Positions 51,170 through 60,513 are shown, numbered from the stretch's first letter. The stretch: 64,000 nucleotides of DNA from Thiodiazotropha sp040793985 (GCA_040793985.1 JBFNJI010000009.1:1-64000), one strand, 5' to 3'. Numbers and translations are program-made. The notes: generated by a model not told the origin, from the sequence alone.

Positions 51170-53695
51170 ATGAAAAAGCTAAATCGTCGTGATTTCATGA
51201 AACTGACCGCCGGCAGCGGCTGCGCAATCGCCGCGGGACTGGGTTACAGCCAGAGCGCATTTGCCGGATCGCTTAAGCTAGAGGCAGGCGGCAAGGACTT
51301 TTCACCCACAACTGGCAAGCAGAGACAGGCGATCCCCACAGCCTGCTGGCAGTGTGTGACCCGGGACTCGATGATCGGCTATGTGGAGGACGGACGCCTG
51401 GTAAAACTCGAGGGACATCCCGATTCAATACGCACCCTAGGCAAACTCTGCGCCAAGGGACAGGCCGGCATCAACCAGGTCTACTTCCCTGACCGCATCC
51501 TCCACCCGATGAAACGGGCAGGCAAACGCGGTGAACACAAGTGGAAGCGGATCTCCTGGGACGAGGCCCTCGACCTGATCGTTTCCAAGCTTAAACCCCT
51601 GCGCGACGCAGGGACCCCCGAACTCTTCATGTATCAGTACGGAAGACACAAGGCGTCTCAGGCCGCCACCATGTATGACTTTATGCAGGCCTACGGCACC
51701 GGAACCATCGGCAATCACACCTCTGTCTGCGAAGCGGCTAAATGGGTAGGTCAGGAGAGCCTGTGGGGGGGCATGTACGACAACTGGGATTATGACAATA
51801 CCGATTTCGTGGTGATCTTCGGCAGCAATCAGTTTGAGACCCATACCAACCACATTCCGACCGCCCAGCGCCTGATCCGCGCCAAGGTGGAACGCGGCGT
51901 ACCCCTATACGTCTTCGATGTGCGCCTGACAAACACGGCGGCCAAGGCCGACCGGTGGGTTCCGATCAAAGTTGGGCATGACGGACTGGTGATGCTGGCG
52001 ATGTGCAACGTCATCATGAATGAGAAGCTCTACCGGAAGGAGCACTTCAAGTTCATGCGTGTCAGCGAAGACTACAAGGCAACCGTCGAAGAGAAGATCG
52101 CGGCGGTAAAGAAAAATGTCGCCGACTACACCCCCGAGTTTGCAGAGAAGCACAGCGGCGTGCCTGCCGATACCATACGCGAGATCGCCCGCGGTTTTGC
52201 CAAGGCCAAGTCTGCCTGCCTGGTCACCTACCGTGGCACGGTAATGCACTATCACGGCGCCGATCAGGAGCGGGCGGCAATGCTGTTGTCGGCCATCACC
52301 AACAATCTCGATCGTCCGGGCGGTCGTGTCATGGGTGTTGGCGCCGGCTGGAAATCCCCCTCCTCCCCCAAGGCGAAGGTCCACAAAACCCTCCACGTCA
52401 AGGATGGGTTTCCGGGTGAAGCGGCCTACCCGACTCACCACGTAAGCCACCAGGTGCTGCCGATGATCAAGGATGGCGGCGCGGGTCGCCCGAAGGTCTA
52501 CTGGTGGAGTTGCTACAATCCCGGATTCATCAATGGCGACAACAAGGAACTGCAATCGATTCTTCAGGATGAGAGCATTATCCCCTTCCTGATTACGACG
52601 ACCATCGTCTATGACGAGTCATCCCAGTATGCGGACCTGATCCTCCCCGACGTCACCTACCTGGAACGTTGGGATTGGGAAGACATGGTGTCGGCAAACC
52701 AGATTGCCGAGTTCTACATCCGCCAGCCATTGGTGAAACCGTTGGGCGAAGCACGCTGCCAGGGTGATGTCTGGCCCGAGCTTGCCAGGCGCATGGGTTT
52801 TGAACTGGCTTACTCGAGCAAGGAGGACTTCGTACGCCAGTCCTGCGAGATGACACCCGGGGTGCGCGAGGCCGGAGGCTTCGAGTATATGAAGAAGCAT
52901 GGGGTGTGGCACGATCCTAAAGCCAAACCCAACTACGGCTTCTATGAGACCAAGGTCGACGTATCCGGCGATGGCGTGATTCTCGATGAGAAGACAGGGG
53001 TCTATTGGAACTGGAAAAAGGCGGGTGTCAGCAGTGAAGCCGAGGCCAAAAGCAAGGGTTACCTGGGCACTAAAGGCGCAAAAAAGGCCTATGTCGCGCA
53101 AAATATCGACGGCACGGCCTACCTGGCCTACCCACCCAATACCAAGTTTGTCAAGGCAGGTTATCTCGACTTCTATTCTGATAACTTCGCCGCCAAGGGC
53201 TTGCCGGCATTCCCAGCCTATACGCCGATTCCGGAACATCAGAAGATGGCGGATGATGAGCTGAATCTCACCACCTACAAGGTGGCGGTGCATACCCATT
53301 CCAGGACCGCTCACTGCAAGTGGCTCACCGAGATCAAGCACGACAATCCAGGCTGGATCAATACCAGGACGGCCGATGAGCGTGGCATTAAGGATGGCGA
53401 CAAGATCAGGGTCTACAATGCCATGGGCGAGATCACCACCACCGCATATGTCACCGAGGGCATTATTCCGGGCGTGATTGCGATATCGCATCACCTGGGT
53501 CGCAAACACTCGGGTGTCTATGGCTCGGGCAACAGCTCTCCCACACCGGGCGGTGCCGCGGCTGACCCTGATGTGAAGAACATATGGTGGAAAAAGCATG
53601 GCACTCACCCCAACGCCATCATCCCCAACTCATCCGATCCGATCAGCGGTACCCAGAGATGGATGGATACCGTCGTCAGGGTGGCCAAGGTATAA
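51170..53695 (+). CDS. Molybdopterin oxidoreductase catalytic subunit (Arr/Arx/Ttr-like)
   Basis: This 841-residue Tat-exported protein (leader NRRDFMKLTAGSG) belongs to the DMSO-reductase superfamily. The N-terminal cluster motif reads C59-x2-C62-x3-D66-x27-C94: the 27-residue spacing is that known for arsenate reductase ArrA, but Asp replaces the third Cys. The likely molybdenum ligand is C187 (NHTSVCEAAKWVG). The segment where ArrA has RGRY and ArxA GRGWG reads QYGRHK (156-161). A C-terminal molydopterin-dinucleotide-binding domain is present (AISHHLGRKHSGVYGSGN). The partners are a dodecaheme cytochrome, an Fe-S protein and a TorD-like chaperone. An oxyanion (arsenate, selenate, antimonate, tetrathionate or other) is the probable substrate; the sequence does not decide which. 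Confidence 0.88.
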   Translation: MKKLNRRDFMKLTAGSGCAIAAGLGYSQSAFAGSLKLEAGGKDFSPTTGKQRQAIPTACWQCVTRDSMIGYVEDGRLVKLEGHPDSIRTLGKLCAKGQAGINQVYFPDRILHPMKRAGKRGEHKWKRISWDEALDLIVSKLKPLRDAGTPELFMYQYGRHKASQAATMYDFMQAYGTGTIGNHTSVCEAAKWVGQESLWGGMYDNWDYDNTDFVVIFGSNQFETHTNHIPTAQRLIRAKVERGVPLYVFDVRLTNTAAKADRWVPIKVGHDGLVMLAMCNVIMNEKLYRKEHFKFMRVSEDYKATVEEKIAAVKKNVADYTPEFAEKHSGVPADTIREIARGFAKAKSACLVTYRGTVMHYHGADQERAAMLLSAITNNLDRPGGRVMGVGAGWKSPSSPKAKVHKTLHVKDGFPGEAAYPTHHVSHQVLPMIKDGGAGRPKVYWWSCYNPGFINGDNKELQSILQDESIIPFLITTTIVYDESSQYADLILPDVTYLERWDWEDMVSANQIAEFYIRQPLVKPLGEARCQGDVWPELARRMGFELAYSSKEDFVRQSCEMTPGVREAGGFEYMKKHGVWHDPKAKPNYGFYETKVDVSGDGVILDEKTGVYWNWKKAGVSSEAEAKSKGYLGTKGAKKAYVAQNIDGTAYLAYPPNTKFVKAGYLDFYSDNFAAKGLPAFPAYTPIPEHQKMADDELNLTTYKVAVHTHSRTAHCKWLTEIKHDNPGWINTRTADERGIKDGDKIRVYNAMGEITTTAYVTEGIIPGVIAISHHLGRKHSGVYGSGNSSPTPGGAAADPDVKNIWWKKHGTHPNAIIPNSSDPISGTQRWMDTVVRVAKV

Positions 53696-53724
53696 ATTGT
53701 CTGTACTGACAGAGGAGAGCCGAA

Positions 53725-54378
53725 ATGGGAGCCGACTGGAATAGAATGGCCGATAACGCCAAATCAAGGAGCGATATTTACGGGTTATTGACTCTGGTGT
53801 TTCGGCGGGAACCCAGCGAAGCCTTCATCGATGAACTGAGGAGCCCCCGCTTGTCGAGTGCCTTCTCGGACATAGGCCTGGAACTGGGCGGATCATTTTA
53901 CAGCGAACCCGTATCAGCCATAGCCGATCGACTGGCGCTTGAATTTTCGCATCTGTTTATCGGTCCTGGACGCCATATATCCGCCCATGAGTCGATATTC
54001 GCTGAAGTTGACGGTGATTCGGGCAGTCTGTGGGGCGCCAAAACCGTTGAAGTCAAGAAATTCATCGAGACAACCGGACTTGACTACGCCTCCCGGTTTA
54101 CCGGACTGCCTGATCATATCAGCGTCGAGCTTGAGTTCATGGAGAAACTGACCCGGTGGGAAGCCGCAAAATGGACCGAGATGGATCGCGCAAGCGCGGA
54201 GTACTGCATGTCGGTCCAGCGCATGTTCCTGCAACGGCATCTACTGGCTTGGATACCCAGTTTCTGTGATGCGGTTATGGCGCAGGCAGAGATCCCGTTT
54301 TACCGGGAAATGGCTGAATTGATGAGAAATTTCCTCGAACTCGAAGAGCAGAGCCTGGCAGTTGAAACAGCCGCCTAG
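53725..54378 (+). CDS. TorD/DmsD-family molybdoenzyme chaperone
   Basis: This 217-residue all-helical protein has the TorD family pattern: IYGLLTLVFRREPSEAFI, LEFSHLFIGPGRHISAHESIFAE, LPDHISVELEFMEKL and a C-terminal FLQRHLLAWIPSFCDAV. Such proteins bind the Tat leader of the catalytic subunit and aid cofactor insertion before export. The start is ATG 53725, behind GGAGA; ATG 53746 is an alternative. It is the last gene of the operon, 30 bases after the catalytic subunit and 52 bases before a strong terminator. Confidence 0.92.
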   Translation: MGADWNRMADNAKSRSDIYGLLTLVFRREPSEAFIDELRSPRLSSAFSDIGLELGGSFYSEPVSAIADRLALEFSHLFIGPGRHISAHESIFAEVDGDSGSLWGAKTVEVKKFIETTGLDYASRFTGLPDHISVELEFMEKLTRWEAAKWTEMDRASAEYCMSVQRMFLQRHLLAWIPSFCDAVMAQAEIPFYREMAELMRNFLELEEQSLAVETAA

Positions 54379-54430
54379 TTCACCGGCACAGTTCATCACA
54401 CGGAAACAAATGCTCCGAAGCATTTTGCCG

Positions 54431-54474
54431 ACCCGAAACGCCTCCTCACCTAAGGCGTTTCGGGTCATTTTTTT
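54431..54474 (+). terminator. Strong terminator of the oxyanion-reductase operon
   Basis: A perfect 12-bp stem, ACCCGAAACGCC / GGCGTTTCGGGT, with an 11-base loop is followed by CA and a run of Ts. The T tract overlaps the last codons of the convergent phosphatase-like gene. Confidence 0.92.
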
Positions 54475-55088
54475 GATCCATATCGATCGCGCAGAACAAT
54501 CTCCTGATCAGGCATCATACCAAGCTCTCTGCCTTCCCTAACAGCGAAACCGGCCGGCGCACCCAGATTCATCCGGTATGCCGCCCACATCGTTCCAAGC
54601 AGTTCCGCTCTTGGCGCATAGACCAACAGCATTCCATGGCTGGCATCCACGACATGTTGAGTGAAATCTTCGACATCCTCCCGGCTTGGCAGGTTACCCG
54701 GGACCGGTATGCTTATATAGCGCATACCAAGCGCCTCGGTTTCCTGTCGATGGAGGCGGGCACTTTTTTCCGGTGTCCCGAGATCGATTACGGTTTTGAA
54801 TCCAAACGCGTGCAGTTCCGCAATCCGATTGAGGGGACGCCCCATGGTCGCCTGCAGATAAGGAATTGCGCGACCGGGGTCAGGTATCGCGATACCATAG
54901 CCCATCCGCCCTGGCAGCTTTGATGAATGCTGGGTTATGACTTGGGGCAACACTTCACCATCCGGGGTAGTCAATATCTCGCTATCATCCCGATCGACTT
55001 CACCGTCACCCCACCAACCGCATGCACTGGCATGCCCAGGAGATGTGAAAGCCGTGCAGAAAAGAACCAGTGTCGTGATAAATCTCAT
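54465..55088 (-). CDS. Exported phosphatase-fold protein lacking catalytic cysteine
   Basis: This 207-residue protein has a signal peptide (about 20 residues, ending GHASA). The body resembles the dual-specificity/tyrosine phosphatase-like fold: GFKTVIDLGTPEKS, MRYISIPVPG, and the loop LVYAPRAELLGTMWAAYRM. In active members that loop reads HCxxGxxR; here the Cys is absent, so phosphatase activity is unlikely. It is convergent with the reductase operon, whose terminator overlaps its 3' end. A similar exported non-catalytic form could bind ligands, but its function is unknown. Confidence 0.6.
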   Translation of the reverse strand: MRFITTLVLFCTAFTSPGHASACGWWGDGEVDRDDSEILTTPDGEVLPQVITQHSSKLPGRMGYGIAIPDPGRAIPYLQATMGRPLNRIAELHAFGFKTVIDLGTPEKSARLHRQETEALGMRYISIPVPGNLPSREDVEDFTQHVVDASHGMLLVYAPRAELLGTMWAAYRMNLGAPAGFAVREGRELGMMPDQEIVLRDRYGSKK

Positions 55089-55380
55089 TTGAATTTAACG
55101 CTGCAAATCATTAATGACCGCATACGCTTGCAATAGATCAAGCGCGTATCCCTCTACTCGTACAGTTTCGCCCAGATATCGCCATAACATCAACACGGCA
55201 TCGATTTAGGGTTCATAGCTATATGCACCCGCCTCGTACTCTGTACCCTGGTGACGACTGGTACCAAGGTCATTGCCAGGAGCGGTGAGTATGGGCAGTG
55301 GTGACAGGAAGCCCCAGGGTACCCTATCGGCCAGGACAATGCCTGAACTCAGTCTGAAGCTAAAAACCCCTTGTCCTTAT

Positions 55381-56433
55381 CTACTCTATATCGGTACGCT
55401 TGATAAAGGGTGACGCAAGCACAGGCAACACGAACAGCAGTATTACCACCCAGGTAATGGTGCCATATCCCTCGGCAATCAAATCAATAAGACCGAATTG
55501 AGAGACGGCAACACCGATGACCACGAAAACCAGTGCCACCGTGAAACGGCCCTTCTTGGTCAATTCGATTGTCACGGCCAGTCGGTCATTGAAAGAGTGA
55601 ACGAGACCTGCACCGGTCTCAATCAAGGTCCCAAGCAATACAATTTGAAAGAGAAAGGTCAGCCACGGAGTATCGATCTTGGCCAAAAGCGCCAATGACG
55701 GGACGGTCTCAGAGAGAACTTCCGGGTACAAGACCAGCAGCGATGTGAACAAAAGCACTGCCGGAGTTATCGTTACAAGTCCGCAAAGAATACCCGCGAT
55801 ATAGCATTCTCGCCGATTCTCGAGCAGGGTGAGGGTAAAGAATACTGCAGGCAGCGACGCGACGTTGTATCCCGCGTATTTCAACCCGGCGACGAGCCAC
55901 TCCTCGGATGCTGCGGTCTCGGAGGAAAAAGGCAGTTCACTTGCAAACAATTGGCTAAGAGCGAAAGCGAACACCAGCGCATAGGTGGCATATAACAAGG
56001 TACTCCAGAAAGAGAAGGCCTTTTTCAACCACTCTGCCCCTGCGCCGACTGAGCCGATCATCCAAAGACCGAAGACCGCAGTCCCTGCAACAAAAGGCAG
56101 ACCGAAAAGGTTCGCCATTAACTCGGCGCAGGAGGCAGCGACAACCGCCGCCACTAAAACTATGATGACGATATAAACAAGCTCAAAAAGGATCCAACCT
56201 CTACCCAGGAGATTGTGAAAGAAATCCTTATAGTTGTAGCTCCGGGTTCTGCGCGCCATGTCAAAACTAAGCGCTGCCACCAACATCCAGATAACCGCGG
56301 TGACTCCCATCGCCAGCAGGCCTGACAAGGGCCCGACCGTCATGAAAAACTCGACGAGTTCACGGCCTGTACCGTATCCACCGGCGATCACAATGGACTG
56401 AAATGTAATGGCGGGAATAAGGTATTTCAACAT
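55381..56433 (-). CDS. YkvI-like multi-pass membrane transporter
   Basis: This 350-residue protein has about ten hydrophobic helices. Its N-terminus (TFQSIVIAGGYGTGRELVEFF) and an unwound-helix GAG motif (GTLIETGAGLVHSFNDR) are typical of the YkvI-like branch of the LeuT-fold/APC transporters. The substrate is unknown. It stands alone on the minus strand between the phosphatase-like gene and the ArsJ/GAPDH operon. A role in the arsenic or oxyanion system is possible only by proximity. Confidence 0.75.
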   Translation of the reverse strand: MLKYLIPAITFQSIVIAGGYGTGRELVEFFMTVGPLSGLLAMGVTAVIWMLVAALSFDMARRTRSYNYKDFFHNLLGRGWILFELVYIVIIVLVAAVVAASCAELMANLFGLPFVAGTAVFGLWMIGSVGAGAEWLKKAFSFWSTLLYATYALVFAFALSQLFASELPFSSETAASEEWLVAGLKYAGYNVASLPAVFFTLTLLENRRECYIAGILCGLVTITPAVLLFTSLLVLYPEVLSETVPSLALLAKIDTPWLTFLFQIVLLGTLIETGAGLVHSFNDRLAVTIELTKKGRFTVALVFVVIGVAVSQFGLIDLIAEGYGTITWVVILLFVLPVLASPFIKRTDIE

Positions 56434-56648
56434 CGAACTTAAGCAAGGATAAAATAAACAATCAGCGAGTGACCTGCCTGCTATCTACGCATGGGAGACT
56501 TGGATTGGCGTTTGACAGTCTCCCTGTTCGATTACTCATACACCATATTTTATTAACTTACCAGACACACGCGTGTGTAATGCAGGTCCATGCGGATAGG
56601 CCACTGGATTGAAGCCGAGATGGCAAGCCGCCGCGACTCCAGTGGAGG

Positions 56649-57869
56649 TTATTGCTTTTGCGTCACCGCTTCCCGATCTAACTCTGGCAATCCAATCGAG
56701 AGCAAGGCTGCGATAAGCACAAACCCCGCCGACCACCAGAGACAACCGGTGAGTCCGTCGAGTTGATAGACCAGCCCCGAGAGCACCGTGCCCAGCAGCC
56801 GTCCCCCGGCATTGGCCATGTAGTAGAAGCCCACGCTCATCGCCACCTTATCGTGATCGGAATAGGCCAGGATCAGATAAGAGTGGACCGCGGAGTTGAC
56901 GGCGAAGACCACGCCGAAAAGGATGAGACCGATCACCAACACATAATCCGCGGGCCAGCCAAGCTGCAGGCCGGTGGCGATGGCGATGGGAAACAGGGCC
57001 AGGAGAAAGGCCCAGAGTCTTGCCGTGCCGCCGCCGGGACCATGGCCGTGGTGGCTGCGTCTGACCAGCCTCGGTACGCTGGCCTGGACGATACCGTAGC
57101 CGATGATCCAGATGGCCAGGTAACCGCCTACCTGGGTGAAAGACCAGCCCAGCACTTCGTAGAGGAAGACCGGCAGGCCCACCACGAACCAGACATCGCG
57201 GGAGCCGAAGAGGAAGAAGCGTGCCGCCGAGAGCCAGTTGATGGCAGCGATGTTGGAGAAGACCTGGGTGAATTTCGGCTTCGATTTCATCTTACCCAGT
57301 CCCCTGGGCAGAAGCAGAGCGGTAACGATCAACACCAGGAGCAGCATCGCTGCCAACACCGCCAGGGCGCCACGGAATCCGATCGATTCCAGCAGTGCGG
57401 CACCGACGAAGTAACCGCCTCCTTTGAGCGCATTCTTAGAGCCGGTCAATACCGCCACCCATTTAAAAAGCTTGCTCCCGCTGCCGTCCCTGACCATGGT
57501 TTTCACCGATGCCTTCGCCGACATCTTGTTGAGGTCCTTGGCGACACCCGAGAGGGCCTGGGCGAACATCACATAGATGACAGAGAGCCAGGGGTCGGGC
57601 ACGGTTAGCAGCAACAGCGCCACCACCTGCAGCCCCATGCCGATATGCATGGTCAGGTTGAGGCCGATACGCGCCCCCAGCCAGCCGCCCACCAGGTTGG
57701 TGACTATGCCGAAAAACTCGTAGAAGAGAAACAGCATCGCGACTTCGAAGGGGGAGTAGCCCAGTAGATGGAAGTAGAGCACCACCAACATGCGGATGGC
57801 GCCATCGGTGATGGTAAAGGCCCAGTAGCCGCCGGTGACCACCAGGTAGTTGCGCAGACCCTGATCCAT
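56649..57869 (-). CDS. arsJ: ArsJ, organoarsenical efflux permease (MFS)
   Basis: This 406-residue major-facilitator protein has the ArsJ opening NYLVVTGGYWAFTITDGAIR and helix pairs throughout (RIGLNLTMHIGMGLQVVALLLL; SVGFYYMANAGGRLLGTVLSGL). Established role: ArsJ exports 1-arseno-3-phosphoglycerate made by a partner GAPDH from arsenate, giving arsenate resistance. Its ATG at 57869 overlaps the GAPDH stop codon (TGATG); the longer frame to 57926 runs into the GAPDH gene and is rejected. No ArsR-type repressor gene is adjacent. Confidence 0.9.
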   Translation of the reverse strand: MDQGLRNYLVVTGGYWAFTITDGAIRMLVVLYFHLLGYSPFEVAMLFLFYEFFGIVTNLVGGWLGARIGLNLTMHIGMGLQVVALLLLTVPDPWLSVIYVMFAQALSGVAKDLNKMSAKASVKTMVRDGSGSKLFKWVAVLTGSKNALKGGGYFVGAALLESIGFRGALAVLAAMLLLVLIVTALLLPRGLGKMKSKPKFTQVFSNIAAINWLSAARFFLFGSRDVWFVVGLPVFLYEVLGWSFTQVGGYLAIWIIGYGIVQASVPRLVRRSHHGHGPGGGTARLWAFLLALFPIAIATGLQLGWPADYVLVIGLILFGVVFAVNSAVHSYLILAYSDHDKVAMSVGFYYMANAGGRLLGTVLSGLVYQLDGLTGCLWWSAGFVLIAALLSIGLPELDREAVTQKQ

Positions 57870-58867
57870 CAGAGACTGGCCACAACCTTGCGCGTCAGGT
57901 CGACCAGGCGATTGACATAGCCCCACTCGTTGTCATACCAGGCATATATCTTCACCAGGGTGCCGTCGACCACCATCGTGGAGAGGGCGTCGACCACGGA
58001 TGAGCGCGATTCATTGACATAGTCGACGGAGACCAGAGGGCGCTCCTCGTAGCCGAGGATACCCTTCAAATCGCCCTCCGCCGCAGTCTTGAAGTGGCCG
58101 TTGATCTCCTCCGCGGTGACATCCCTGGCGGCCTGGAAGACGAAGTCGGTGAGCGAACCGTTGAGCAGCGGCACCCGCACCGCATGGCCATTGAGCTTGC
58201 CCTCGAGTTCAGGAAAGATCTTGGTGATCGCCTTTGCCGAGCCGGTGGTGGTGGGAATCAGCGATTGACCGCAGGCACGGGCACGGCGCAGGTCCTTGTG
58301 CCCCTTGTCGACAATGATCTGGGTATTGGTGATGTCGTGGATGGTTGTCATGCAGCCCTGGAGGATACCGACCTTTTCGTGCATCACCTTGACAACCGGC
58401 GCCAGGCAGTTGGTGGTACAGGAGGCGGCGGTGACCAGGTGGTGCTTGTCCGCCCGGTAACGGTGGTCGTTGATACCGTAGACGATATTCAAAGCCCCCT
58501 CCGTGGGGGCGGCGACGATAACCTTTTTCACCCCCTGATCGAAATAGGCCTGAAGGGTTTGCGGCCTCTTGTGGTGTTTGCCGGTGGCCTCGATGACAAT
58601 ATCGCAATCGGACCAGTCATTGCCGATCTCAGGATTTGAGCTGTAGGCAAGCCGGTGCCCTCCCACCAGCAGGTCATCCCCCTGGGCATCGCACGCCACA
58701 TCCCAGGTACCGTGGACCGAATCGAACATCAAGAGATGGGCCGAGCAGGCGGCGTCTCCGGCGATCTCGTTGATGCGCGCGAATGTAAATGACTCATCAT
58801 CCCAGCCGGCGCGTAGCGCGAGGCGTCCCATACGGCCAAAACCGTTAATCCCAATCTTTGTGTTCAA
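57869..58867 (-). CDS. ArsJ-associated glyceraldehyde-3-phosphate dehydrogenase
   Basis: This 332-residue GAPDH has the NAD-binding start KIGINGFGRMGRLALRAG and the catalytic cysteine in AASCTTNCLAP near residue 150. It is coupled to arsJ and is therefore expected to incorporate arsenate into 1-arseno-3-phosphoglycerate for export, rather than to serve glycolysis mainly. The start is TTG at 58867 (reading LNTKIG, initiator Met), with GAGGGG upstream. The sequence differs from typical GAPDH in its second segment (DSVHGTWDVACDAQGDDLLV), as in other ArsJ partners. Confidence 0.9.
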   Translation of the reverse strand: MNTKIGINGFGRMGRLALRAGWDDESFTFARINEIAGDAACSAHLLMFDSVHGTWDVACDAQGDDLLVGGHRLAYSSNPEIGNDWSDCDIVIEATGKHHKRPQTLQAYFDQGVKKVIVAAPTEGALNIVYGINDHRYRADKHHLVTAASCTTNCLAPVVKVMHEKVGILQGCMTTIHDITNTQIIVDKGHKDLRRARACGQSLIPTTTGSAKAITKIFPELEGKLNGHAVRVPLLNGSLTDFVFQAARDVTAEEINGHFKTAAEGDLKGILGYEERPLVSVDYVNESRSSVVDALSTMVVDGTLVKIYAWYDNEWGYVNRLVDLTRKVVASL

Positions 58868-59385
58868 AAGGAGGCCCCTCGTTATGAAATATCAGTGGAT
58901 TATGTCTATCAATATAAGCCGCATCACATGGGTGCTGCAATCAGAAACCCATCCCTAGGTCAATCTGATTATCCAACACATCCAGATGCCGGATAGGTGA
59001 AATTCAAAAAAAGAGCCGGTATACAAGGGTTCCGGAGCCATACGAAGCAGCCAGGCGGTGGCTATCGGCTATAGAGGGATCCACGGGTTGAAGCGGATTT
59101 GCTCTCCTTATCTCACGCACCCTCTGTAGACGGCCATCTCGTCGAGGCAGCTGGAACTGTAGCCTTCGATAACATGGTGGCGGCTGGGGCAAATCCTGTT
59201 AACCTGGATTTAGACAGCTAATATCATACTAACCGAGTATTAGATCAGCAGACGCCCGTCTCTTGCCTGCTGCCACGGATTACATGACTCGGCGAGATTC
59301 TGTTGCGGATTTGTTTCAGTTACACGAGTGCTGGGATTGCCATCCCATGACAATTGGTTAATCGCTTTTTTACAGCTATAAAACA
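58868..59385. other. Divergent intergenic region between GAPDH and molybdate transporter
   Basis: No gene or RNA is recognised. It should carry the promoters of both units; I find no clear ArsR-type operator and no sigma-54 site. Short frames here are unsupported. Confidence 0.35.
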
Positions 59386-60513
59386 TTGAGCGCCTTCAAT
59401 ACAAAACAGCTGATCGGCGAATTCTCCGGTGCGTTCGCGGATCTAGGCACCTTCCTGCCCATTGTCATTGCCCTGCTTTCACTGCATCTGGCCGATCCCT
59501 CCGGGCTGTTTGTCGGGTTTGGTCTGTTTGCCCTCGCCACGTCACTGATCTATCGTCGTCCCATCCCAATACAGCCGATGAAAGCCGTGGCGGCCATTGT
59601 CATTGCGGAGAATCTGGCTGCCGGTACCATTGCCGCCACCGGCCTGCTTCTGGGAGTAACGATACTGCTGCTGACGGTCACCGGGTTTGTCTCTCTCATC
59701 GGGCGCAAGATCCCCGAAACCGTACTCTCAGGCATTCAACTGGGTGTCGGCCTGATCCTTGCCTGGGCGGGCATAGAGCTGATCTTGCAGGAGCCCCTCA
59801 CTGGCCTGGCGACGCTGCTGCTACTGCTGCTGTTACTGCCCACCCGTGTCAAACCCTTTGCCGCGATCCTGGTCATTATCGGCGCCTCCCTCTGGAGCCT
59901 GGCCACCCGATCCGATCCACTGCCTGAGATAACCACAGGCCTGTACCTGCCACAGTGGGTCGGCATCGAATGGTCCGATGCCTGGACAGGCATGGAATCG
60001 ATACTGCTGCCCCAGCTTGCCTTGACCCTCACAAACGCGATGATCGTTACCGCCGTTATCGCAAGCCGCCTGTTCAAGGATAAGGAGCGGGCAATCACCC
60101 CGTCCCGGCTGGGTATGAGCACCAGCGTCCTCAACCTGCTTCTGGCGCCGTTGGGCGCCTTTCCCATGTGTCACGGTGCAGGCGGCCTGGTGGTACAACA
60201 CAGATTTGGCGCGCGTACGGGCCTCGCACCCGCGATCTTCGGAATCACCTGCCTGACTGTCGGACTGTTACTGGGGCCGAATGCACTAAAGCTTCTGTTG
60301 TTGATACCCTTGGCGGCAGTGGGCGCACTGCTGGTTTATGCAGGTATTGACCTGGCGAAGAGCAAAGAACTTACCCAGGGATCCTGGGATGCGATAACGG
60401 TCATCGTCATCACCGGGCTTGTCTGTCTGTTGCTCAATGTTGCCCTGGGTTTGCTGGCAGGGATTGCCGCCGAATACCTGCGCAGCAGCTTCGGCAAGCG
60501 GTCATCGGCGTGA
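59386..60513 (+). CDS. MOT1-like molybdate (or sulfate) transporter
   Basis: This 375-residue protein of the SulP-related MOT1 family has about ten helices. Hallmarks are the N-terminal GEFSGAFADLGTFLPIV, PIPIQPMKAVAA, and the central GAFPMCHGAGGLVVQHRFGARTG. Family members take up molybdate with high affinity in plants and bacteria. The start is TTG at 59386; the conserved N-terminus begins a few residues later and no ATG is available upstream in frame. Its place between the arsenate pair and the electron-transfer set, 5 kb from a molybdoenzyme operon, suggests a supply role. Confidence 0.85.
   Translation: MSAFNTKQLIGEFSGAFADLGTFLPIVIALLSLHLADPSGLFVGFGLFALATSLIYRRPIPIQPMKAVAAIVIAENLAAGTIAATGLLLGVTILLLTVTGFVSLIGRKIPETVLSGIQLGVGLILAWAGIELILQEPLTGLATLLLLLLLLPTRVKPFAAILVIIGASLWSLATRSDPLPEITTGLYLPQWVGIEWSDAWTGMESILLPQLALTLTNAMIVTAVIASRLFKDKERAITPSRLGMSTSVLNLLLAPLGAFPMCHGAGGLVVQHRFGARTGLAPAIFGITCLTVGLLLGPNALKLLLLIPLAAVGALLVYAGIDLAKSKELTQGSWDAITVIVITGLVCLLLNVALGLLAGIAAEYLRSSFGKRSSA

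Noticed and set aside
52619..53608. 329-codon minus-strand frame opposite the molybdoenzyme
   Set aside because: The plus-strand gene is unambiguous and sits in a tight operon.
56601..56645. Inverted repeat CCACTGGA / TCCAGTGG after arsJ as terminator
   Set aside because: The spacer is 29 bases and no T run follows, so I do not call it a terminator.
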